Of a stretch of 5,089 nt of DNA, positions 1-5,089 are shown in pieces; within the stretch, counting starts at the first letter, position 1, and each line of letters opens with the position of its first letter. Location: contig RFGQ01000506.1 of the NCBI GenBank assembly GCA_003695865.1, forward strand, positions 1 to 5,089. The letters run 5' to 3'. A model generated the notes under the pieces. That model did no database searches. It was given only the letters and a program-made list of their open reading frames with translations, and was not told the origin of the DNA. The stretch comes from Gemmatimonadota bacterium (lineage in GTDB: Bacteria > Gemmatimonadota > Gemmatimonadetes > Longimicrobiales > Gaopeijiaceae). Made by a program: the position numbers and the translations under genes.

Positions 1-1
1 C

Positions 2-1189
2 CGCTGGGGCGGGCGGGATCTGCTGCTGGCCGGCCAGATCGGCCTCGCCGTGGTGCTGCTCGTGTCTGCGGGACTGTTCGTGCGTTCCATTCGGGCGCTG
101 CAGCACGTGGACCGCGGCTTCACGGCGGAGCGCGTGGTCACTTTCAGCTATCTCGTCCCGCGTGGCAGCGCTCTGGCAGACGACCCGGCAGGCCTGGCCG
201 AGGGCCTGCTCCAAGGGCTGGGACGGCTGCCCGACGTGGAAGCGGCCGCCATGGCCTGCAGTCCACCACTCGGCGGCCACTGCACGATCACCGGTGTGGC
301 CGGCGCCGGGGCGCGGCGCTGGCCCGAGGGCTCCCGCCCGCGCATCGGCCTGAATCAGGTGAGCGACGGCTTCTTCGACCTGCTCCGCGTGCCGCTGCTC
401 CGCGGGCGCGGCTTCGGGCCCGACGACCGGGCGGATGCACCGCCCGTCGTGATCCTCAGTCGCAGCGCCGCCGAGCGGCTGTTTCCCGACGACGACGCTC
501 TGGGTCGGCGCGTGTGGCTGGAGGGCGCCGGTCCACCCGGTTCCGACGATGCGGGCGCCGAGGTGATCGGGGTGGTGGACGACGTGCTCTACGACACGCC
601 CCGGCAGGGGAGCATGCCCGAAGCCTATGTGTCGTTCCGGCAGGATCCCTCTGCGGCGACGGTGATGCTGCGCACGCGGCGCGAGCCGCTCGCCGTCGTT
701 CCCGCGGCCCGGGCGATCGTGCGCGAGCTGGCGCCCGACGTACCCGTGTTCGGCGTGCGCACCCTCGACGAGATGGCCCGCCAGGCGCTCGGCGACACGC
801 GAACGCTGGGGCTGCTCCTCACCGTGCTCGCAGGTCTGGCGCTGGCGATCGCGTGCGCGGGCGTCACTGCGGTCGTCGCGTTCTCGGTCGCCCGGCGCAC
901 CTCCGAACTCGGCCTGCGGATGGCACTGGGCGCGGATCGCGGCGCGCTCGTACGCCTGGTGGTCGGACGTGGTCTGTGGACCGCGTTGCTGGGCGTCGCC
1001 GCCGGCGCGGGGGCTGCGGCCGTGGGCACCCGCCTGCTCGAAGGCGCGCTCTTCGGGGTGCCGCCGACCGATCCGGCGGCGTACGCGTGGGCCGCGGTGC
1101 TGCTGCTCGCCGTCGCCGCAGTCGCCGCCTGGCTCCCTGCGCGCCGGGCCACGCGGATCGATCCGGTGCGCGCGCTACGCGCGGACTGA
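2..1189 (+). CDS. ADOP-type FtsX/MacB-like ABC transporter permease, C-terminal part (5' partial)
   Basis: This is an inner-membrane permease of the MacB/FtsX superfamily, which normally couples an ATPase to export or extracytoplasmic mechanical work; the substrate cannot be told here. The frame is open from base 2, giving 395 visible residues; the first internal GTG (base 50) lies inside a membrane helix and is not the start. Visible order: a transmembrane helix at about residues 7-27 ending in AGLFVRS, a MacB-like periplasmic core at about 30-265 (LLRGRGF, LGRRVW and EVIGVVDDV blocks), then three helices at about 268-296, 319-345 and 361-377. Diagnostic FtsX signatures are ARRTSELGLRMALGA after the second helix and PARRATRIDPVRALRA at the C-terminus. 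The first helix sequence resembles the second repeat of acidobacterial duplicated orphan permeases (about 800 residues), so roughly half the protein probably lies off the left edge. No ATPase gene is visible. It converges on the M20 gene. The family call is firm; the ADOP subtype is likely. Confidence 0.93.
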   Translation, partial: RWGGRDLLLAGQIGLAVVLLVSAGLFVRSIRALQHVDRGFTAERVVTFSYLVPRGSALADDPAGLAEGLLQGLGRLPDVEAAAMACSPPLGGHCTITGVAGAGARRWPEGSRPRIGLNQVSDGFFDLLRVPLLRGRGFGPDDRADAPPVVILSRSAAERLFPDDDALGRRVWLEGAGPPGSDDAGAEVIGVVDDVLYDTPRQGSMPEAYVSFRQDPSAATVMLRTRREPLAVVPAARAIVRELAPDVPVFGVRTLDEMARQALGDTRTLGLLLTVLAGLALAIACAGVTAVVAFSVARRTSELGLRMALGADRGALVRLVVGRGLWTALLGVAAGAGAAAVGTRLLEGALFGVPPTDPAAYAWAAVLLLAVAAVAAWLPARRATRIDPVRALRAD

Positions 1190-1232
1190 GCGTCGGCGCC
1201 GGCCCCGGGCCTCGGATGTCGCCCAGGGGGGC

Positions 1233-2888
1233 TCAGGGCAGCGGTCCGCCCGCCGGCATCGTGAGGAGCGCCGCATACAGGTCCATGCCGTACCACAGGT
1301 TGCGCACCCGCAGGTTCTCGTCCGCGGCGTGTTGGTTGTCGTCGTGGTTGGCGATGGGCACGATCAGGGCCGGCTTGCCCGCGACATCGGTGAACAGGTA
1401 GAGCGGAAGCGACCCGCCTAGCGCGGGTACGAGGACCAGCTCCTGGCCCCCGGCCGCGCGCCGCGCCGCGTCGATCACCTGGCGGGCGATGGGCAGGTTC
1501 ATCGGCGTGCGTGCGGCCGGATACCCGGTCTCGCGCCGGGTGACGCGGGCGATGCGTGGGTAGCGCAGGCGCGTGGCCTGGTCGGGTTCGTCGCGCACGA
1601 TGTGATAGCCCTGGCGCACGATGTGCGCCTCGACCAGGTCGAGCATGTGCTCGGGATCGTTCCCCTTCACCAGGCGGATGCCGAGCGTGGCCGTGGCCGT
1701 GGCGGGGATGACGTTACGGGCGCGCTCTCCCACGTCGGCGCTGGCCAGCCCGCGCACGGTCAGGCTGGGCAGCATGAGGCGTTCGGCCAGCGTCTGCGGC
1801 TGGCCCTCGGTCCAGGCGAGGCCGAGTTCGCGCTTGAGCTCCTCGTCGTAGCGGGGCAGGGCGGCCAGCGCCCGGCGCTCCTCGTCGCCCAGCGGCTCGA
1901 CCGTGTCGTAGAACCCCTCGATCAGCACGTTCCCGTCGTCGTCCTTCATGCTGGCGAGCAGACGCGCCAGCATCATGCCGGGCACCGGAGCCCAGTTGCC
2001 GTAGTGGCCCGAGTGCAGGGGGCGGTTGGGGCCGTAGACGGTGATCTCGAGTCCGGTCACCCCGCGTACGCCGAACGTGATCAGAGGGCGGCCGCTCTGA
2101 TGGACCGGGCCGTCGAAGAAGAGCCACAGGTCGATGTCGTCCAGGCGGTCGCGGAAGCGCTCCATGTAGTCGCGCAGGTGGATGGAGCCTGCCTCTTCCT
2201 CTCCCTCGAAGAAGAACACGAGGTTCGACGTGGGGGTGATGCCACGCTCAGCCAGCGCGTCGAGCACGGGGAAGAGCGCACCGAAGGGGGCCTTGTCGTC
2301 GCCGGCGGAGCGGGCATAGACGAGCCACTCCGGGTCGACGGCTTCGCCGTCGGCGGGAAAGGGGATCGGGCGGCCGCCGTCCTGGATGAGGCGCGTGTAG
2401 AGCGTCGGCTCCCAGGGCGCATGGGTCCAGCGCGCGGGGTTCACGGGCTGCCCGTCGTAGTGCAGGTAGATCCCGAGCGTGCGCGTGGCCCCCGGCACGC
2501 GCAGCTCGCCGAAGACGATCGGATTCGCGCCGGGAAGCTCGAGCAGCTCCGCGGCCACGCCGCGCGCTTCGAGACGGGCGCGCAGCTCTTCCGCGTTGCG
2601 CCGGATACCCTCGCGGTCGGACGCCACGTTGGGCAGGGCCAGCAGCTCGGCGAACGAGCGCAGGATGGCGGGCCCGTGCGCTTCGCGGTAGGCGCGCGCG
2701 GCGTCGAGGGCGCGGGCCTGCGCGTCGGCCGGGGTCTGCCCGGCAAGCGCCGCGGGCAGCAAGGCGAGCAGCCCGGCCACGGGGCCGGCCCGGCGGAGCG
2801 TGGGACGTCGGGCGCCGCGGCCGCCGAGACCTCGGGCCCGCGGCCCGGTCGGGCCGCGGCGCGGCGTGCGGATCCGGGGGGTCGTCAT
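1233..2888 (-). CDS. exported M20/M25/M40 family metallohydrolase (dipeptidase-like)
   Basis: This 551-residue protein is a predicted two-zinc aminoacylase/dipeptidase-type hydrolase cleaving peptide or amide bonds outside the cytoplasm; the exact substrate is unknown. The expected centre is present: H143 and D145 (LHYDGQP), bridging acid in AGDDKA (D197/D198), catalytic E231 and ligand E232 (EGEEEAGS), D259 (FFDG) and C-terminal H520 (NQHAADEN). The lid domain spans about 275-430, with HSGH at 292-295 and RNVIP at 391-395; GGSLP at 491-495 matches the carnosinase-like branch. Length fits that branch plus an exported N-terminus. The ATG at 2888 is preceded by AGGGAG with 9-nt spacing. The N-terminus has an unusually long region with 11 arginines, then a hydrophobic core at 34-49 and a plausible ALA/G cleavage site after residue 49; no good Tat motif is seen. 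The frame stays open upstream into the neighbouring gene, but nothing supports that extension. It lies 116 bp downstream of the exported 641-residue gene and may share its transcript. Confidence 0.93.
   Translation of the reverse strand: MTTPRIRTPRRGPTGPRARGLGGRGARRPTLRRAGPVAGLLALLPAALAGQTPADAQARALDAARAYREAHGPAILRSFAELLALPNVASDREGIRRNAEELRARLEARGVAAELLELPGANPIVFGELRVPGATRTLGIYLHYDGQPVNPARWTHAPWEPTLYTRLIQDGGRPIPFPADGEAVDPEWLVYARSAGDDKAPFGALFPVLDALAERGITPTSNLVFFFEGEEEAGSIHLRDYMERFRDRLDDIDLWLFFDGPVHQSGRPLITFGVRGVTGLEITVYGPNRPLHSGHYGNWAPVPGMMLARLLASMKDDDGNVLIEGFYDTVEPLGDEERRALAALPRYDEELKRELGLAWTEGQPQTLAERLMLPSLTVRGLASADVGERARNVIPATATATLGIRLVKGNDPEHMLDLVEAHIVRQGYHIVRDEPDQATRLRYPRIARVTRRETGYPAARTPMNLPIARQVIDAARRAAGGQELVLVPALGGSLPLYLFTDVAGKPALIVPIANHDDNQHAADENLRVRNLWYGMDLYAALLTMPAGGPLP
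2838..2859 (-). other. perfect 10-bp inverted repeat inside the start of the M20 gene
   Basis: The arms 2838-2847 and 2850-2859 are exact reverse complements separated by 2 nt, so the RNA stem would be 9 bp with a 4-nt loop. The stem falls at codons 10-17, in the arginine-rich leader of the secreted peptidase, about 30 nt after the start codon. The repeat is directly visible. A role in translation is only inferred, and arginine, glycine and proline codons in GC-rich DNA can produce such stems by chance. Confidence 0.5.
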
Positions 2889-2897
2889 GGTCGCGCA

Positions 2898-2903
2898 CTC
2901 CCT
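2898..2903 (-). promoter_or_regulatory. ribosome binding site of the M20 gene
   Basis: Read on the minus strand this is AGGGAG, 9 nt before the ATG at 2888. It decides the start within a frame that is open for a further 570 bases upstream. Confidence 0.65.
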
Positions 2904-2912
2904 GCGAGGGCA

Positions 2913-2935
2913 TGGGTCCACGGGTTCGTGGCCCA
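2913..2935 (-). promoter_or_regulatory. bulged stem-loop in the leader of the M20 gene
   Basis: Arms 2913-2922 and 2927-2935 pair over 9 bp, with one unpaired base at 2917 and a 4-nt loop. The element lies about 10 nt upstream of the ribosome binding site on the minus strand. No T-run follows it, so it does not look like an ordinary intrinsic terminator. It could be a processing, stability or translation-control stem, or chance. Confidence 0.4.
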
Positions 2936-2979
2936 CACTACGCGGGCGTGGGCGGCGGGGAAAGGCGGCACGGGGCGCT

Positions 2980-3000
2980 GATCGCCAATCGCCGATCGCC
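2980..3000. repeat. three-copy tandem heptamer repeat
   Basis: Three head-to-tail copies of a 7-mer, GATCGCC, AATCGCC and GATCGCC, fill 21 bp just 4 bp beyond the stop of the 641-residue gene on its 3' side. The middle copy differs at one base. The repeat is non-coding and lies between two co-oriented genes; its function is unknown. Confidence 0.65.
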
Positions 3001-3004
3001 CGGC

Positions 3005-4930
3005 CTACCCCTCCTGCGCCTCGACCTCGATCGTGCGGCTGATGCGCATCGCCTCGCGTCCGGGGAGCTGGATCTCGACCGACAGGATGTACTCCCCCGG
3101 TTCGAGATCGGGCAGGTTCAGGCGCACCGCGCGGAACACCGTGCCGAGCACGTCGGGAGCGGCGTCCTCGTAGGACATCACCACCGGGTTGTCGGGCTCG
3201 AGGAGGCGCAGGAAGCGTCCGGCGCGCTGCAGCAGGCCCTCGCGCGCCCGGTCCACCCCGATGCGCACCTGGGCCGTCTCGCCCGGTTGCAGGCCGTACA
3301 TCTCCCAGGCGATGCGGAAGGCCTCGCCCTGGCGGATGCGGACGGCCGGGAGCGCCTGCGGAACCGCCTCGTCGAGGTTGGCGGGCTCGGGCCCGTCGCC
3401 CCGCAGCACCAGCAGGTCCGAAGCGGCGGCCACGCCGAGTTCCACCGGCGTCTGCCACACACCGTGCCGGTCGCGCCAGGCCTTGCCCTGGATCGAATCC
3501 CAGGCCTCGATGCCCACGACGTAGCGGCCGTTGGGGGCCAGCAGCTTGAAGGCGCCTTCGGGGCCTTCGCCGCGCACCTGGTGGACCTCGTGCGTGTGTT
3601 CGTCGATCAGAAACAGCGCCGAGACGACTTCGCCCTCGGGGTCCTTCGCGGGCTCGGTGCCCGGGAAGGGTTCGGGCTCCTCGGCGAAACCGCCGCCGAA
3701 GGGATCTCCGGCCCGGCGCTGGCGCTCCTCGCGCGAGCGCATGCGTTCACGTCGGACGTCGATTCCGCCGTCGCGGAGCACCATCGCCTCGGGCGGGCGC
3801 TCTTTGCGTGACGGATCGAGCGGCGCGAAGGCACCCACGACCAGGAGCGAGTCGCCGCGTCGGAAGCGGGCAACCTGCGTCTCGAGCGCCTCGAGTTCGG
3901 GAGCGTAGGGGGGGACCCAGCCCGTGTGGGGCTTGAGCTGCTCGAGCGGCCACTCGCCCGGCAGCACGTCGGCCGGCGACTCCAGCGCCTTGCCCGGCGG
4001 CATGAACTCCTGGCTGCGCTCGTCGAAGAACCCCACGAGCCGGCGTGTGTCCTGCAGGCCCTGCTGCGATCCGGGGCGCCCCATCACCCGCTGCCACCCG
4101 TTTTCGGGTCCGTAGCGGACGTTGAGCTCGCTCAGGTCCTCGGCCCACTCGAGGTCGAACGGGTTCACGGCGTCGGCCCGGATGCGAAGGATCGTCTGCC
4201 GCGCGAAGTGGGCGGTCTTGCGGTCGTTGCCCGCCTTGAGGTAGAGCGGGTCGGCGAGCAGCCACAGGCGGCGCTCCAGCTCGGCGTCACCCGCATGCGC
4301 GGTCCAGTACTTCCACCCCTCTTCGTCGAGTTCCCAGCGGGGTTCGCGGTAGGCGCGGGCCGTGTCGGGCGGCATCTGCGCGAGCGCTTCGTCGAAGAGC
4401 TTCTCGGCCTCGATGTGATCCCCGAGCTGGTGGCGCACCAGCGCCACGAGCGCCGTGCACCACCAGTCGGTGCCGCCACCGCATTCACGTGCCAGCGCTT
4501 CGGCTTCGTCCCAGTCGCCCCGCTCCCCCAGATACCACACGCGTTGGCCCAGAATCCAGCGGTCTCCCGGGATCGTTCGGGCGGCGTCGCGGAGCGCGCG
4601 CATGAGCCGGGTGCGCGCCATCCCGAACTCGACGGGCTCGTCGGCCGGGCCCAGGCCCTCGCCCGGCGTCTCGCGCGCGAAGCGCAGACAGAAGCGCCCC
4701 ACCAGTTCGTCGCAGCGCACGCCCACGGTGGCGTCGGGCCGCACGGGCGGGATGCGCTGTTCACGGAAGCGCTCGAAACGGGCCTGCGCGTCGCGCGCCT
4801 TTTCGAGCGCGGAGAGCGAATCCGCTTCGGAAGCCGGGGCGTGGGTCTGGGCCCCCATCGGCGCCGGCGCCCACGCGAGGGCGGCCAGCATGAGCACGGC
4901 GAGGGGCTGGGCGGGGCTGCGTCGGTCCAT
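3005..4930 (-). CDS. exported protein with TPR-like and divergent GWxTD-like regions
   Basis: The function of this 641-residue protein is unknown. A signal peptide is clear: basic MDRRSPAQ, a hydrophobic stretch at about 9-22, and likely cleavage near residues 23-27, so the protein should be periplasmic or outer-membrane associated. Residues about 120-187 form two TPR-like helical hairpins (WYLGERGDWDEAEALA; HQLGDHIEAEKLFDEALA). Residues about 220-285 hold LADPLYL, GNDRKTAHFAR, EDLSELNVRYG and a nearby GW, resembling the order seen in GWxTD-domain proteins, but the GW-x-TD core itself is absent. Residues about 390-435 are charged and proline/glycine-rich, probably disordered. The C-terminus (about 435-636) is beta-rich, with EMYGLQPGE and LEPGEYILSVEI like the end domains of GWxTD proteins. 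Cysteines at 73, 81, 150 and 158 could form disulfides. The ATG at 4930 follows AGGAG with 5-nt spacing. The frame is open to the right edge, but no ATG, GTG or TTG lies upstream. The M20 gene follows downstream. The coding call is firm; the domain relation is inference. Confidence 0.88.
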   Translation of the reverse strand: MDRRSPAQPLAVLMLAALAWAPAPMGAQTHAPASEADSLSALEKARDAQARFERFREQRIPPVRPDATVGVRCDELVGRFCLRFARETPGEGLGPADEPVEFGMARTRLMRALRDAARTIPGDRWILGQRVWYLGERGDWDEAEALARECGGGTDWWCTALVALVRHQLGDHIEAEKLFDEALAQMPPDTARAYREPRWELDEEGWKYWTAHAGDAELERRLWLLADPLYLKAGNDRKTAHFARQTILRIRADAVNPFDLEWAEDLSELNVRYGPENGWQRVMGRPGSQQGLQDTRRLVGFFDERSQEFMPPGKALESPADVLPGEWPLEQLKPHTGWVPPYAPELEALETQVARFRRGDSLLVVGAFAPLDPSRKERPPEAMVLRDGGIDVRRERMRSREERQRRAGDPFGGGFAEEPEPFPGTEPAKDPEGEVVSALFLIDEHTHEVHQVRGEGPEGAFKLLAPNGRYVVGIEAWDSIQGKAWRDRHGVWQTPVELGVAAASDLLVLRGDGPEPANLDEAVPQALPAVRIRQGEAFRIAWEMYGLQPGETAQVRIGVDRAREGLLQRAGRFLRLLEPDNPVVMSYEDAAPDVLGTVFRAVRLNLPDLEPGEYILSVEIQLPGREAMRISRTIEVEAQEG

Positions 4931-4935
4931 CGGGG

Positions 4936-4940
4936 CTCCT
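4936..4940 (-). promoter_or_regulatory. ribosome binding site of the 641-residue exported protein gene
   Basis: Read on the minus strand this is AGGAG, 5 nt before the ATG at 4930. Together with the signal peptide that begins at this ATG, it fixes the start although the frame stays open upstream. Confidence 0.7.
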
Positions 4941-5004
4941 GAACGAGGTCCTGTGGGTCGGTGCGCGAGGCGCCCCGGCCCTTCCGCTGCTGTGAATACA
5001 CGAA

Positions 5005-5040
5005 CGCCCGGAGGCGGGTCCGGATCCCGGCCTCCGGGCG
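5005..5040 (-). terminator. strong GC hairpin, probable leftward terminator
   Basis: Arms 5005-5015 and 5030-5040 are perfectly complementary over 11 bp. Three more pairs (5016-5018 with 5026-5028) can form across a bulge at 5029, leaving a 7-nt loop. Read leftward, the stem is followed by GTTCGTGTATTC, a loose T-rich tract; read rightward, no T-run follows. It therefore most likely ends transcription of a leftward gene beyond the right edge. An in-frame TAG at 5074-5076 on the minus strand, 33 nt before the stem, fits this. The tail is weak, so an attenuator ahead of the exported-protein gene is possible. Confidence 0.5.
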
Positions 5041-5089
5041 CGAAAGCGCCGCGACGTGTGGTGCGCGTGGCTTCTACGACGCGCCGCCG

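Noticed and set aside
1190..1232. Terminator between the convergent permease and M20 genes
   Set aside because: Only an imperfect stem (1204-1210 with 1221-1228, one bulge, 10-nt loop) can be drawn, and no T-run follows on either strand.
1602..2981. 459-codon open frame on the plus strand opposite the M20 gene
   Set aside because: It is a GC-driven shadow antisense to a gene with all catalytic residues. Its translation has no recognisable domain and is biased in composition.
2889..3458. N-terminal extension of the M20 protein by 190 codons in the same frame
   Set aside because: It would overlap the 641-residue gene. The extra residues are low-complexity Arg/Gly/Pro/Ala, and the ribosome binding site and signal core fit the ATG at 2888.
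3926..4942. 338-codon plus-strand open frame opposite the exported protein gene
   Set aside because: It is antisense to a gene with a good ribosome binding site and signal peptide. The translation shows no family motifs and is explained by high GC content.
4991..5002. Promoter in the AT-richer patch upstream of the exported protein gene
   Set aside because: On the minus strand TATTCA only partly resembles a -10 box, and no convincing -35 element lies at the right spacing. The patch is better explained as the tail of the hairpin terminator.
5061..5089. Rightward gene start at the GTG at 5061
   Set aside because: No ribosome binding site precedes it and only nine codons are visible, so it cannot be supported.

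Overview
The window is very GC-rich. It has the density and protein types of a free-living, protein-exporting bacterium such as Gemmatimonadota or Acidobacteriota. That placement is an inference from three things: an orphan ADOP-type FtsX/MacB permease, a secreted M20 dipeptidase-like metallohydrolase, and a large exported protein with a degenerate GWxTD-like region. No rRNA or other taxonomic marker is present.

Layout: positions 2-1189 (+) hold the C-terminal part of an ADOP-family permease whose 5' end lies off the left edge. A 43-bp gap separates its stop from the stop of the convergent M20 gene. Positions 1233-2888 (-) hold a complete exported M20/M25/M40 metallohydrolase with all expected metal ligands. 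A 116-bp intergenic region (2889-3004) carries its ribosome binding site, a bulged stem-loop and a three-copy heptamer repeat. Positions 3005-4930 (-) hold a complete 641-residue exported protein with TPR-like helices, a GWxTD-like segment and a beta-rich C-terminus. The right-hand end (4931-5089) holds its ribosome binding site and a strong GC hairpin. The hairpin is probably a leftward terminator for a gene that ends close to the right edge.

The two leftward genes may be co-transcribed, exported protein first and peptidase second. The gap is wide enough, and structured enough, that separate control is also possible. Both products carry signal sequences, so they should act in the periplasm or outside the cell. 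The permease converges on them and is probably an independent unit.

I found no CRISPR array, mobile element, tRNA, toxin-antitoxin pair or defence system. The least ordinary items are the uncharacterised exported protein, the two stem-loops bracketing the peptidase start codon, and the hairpin pair at the right edge.
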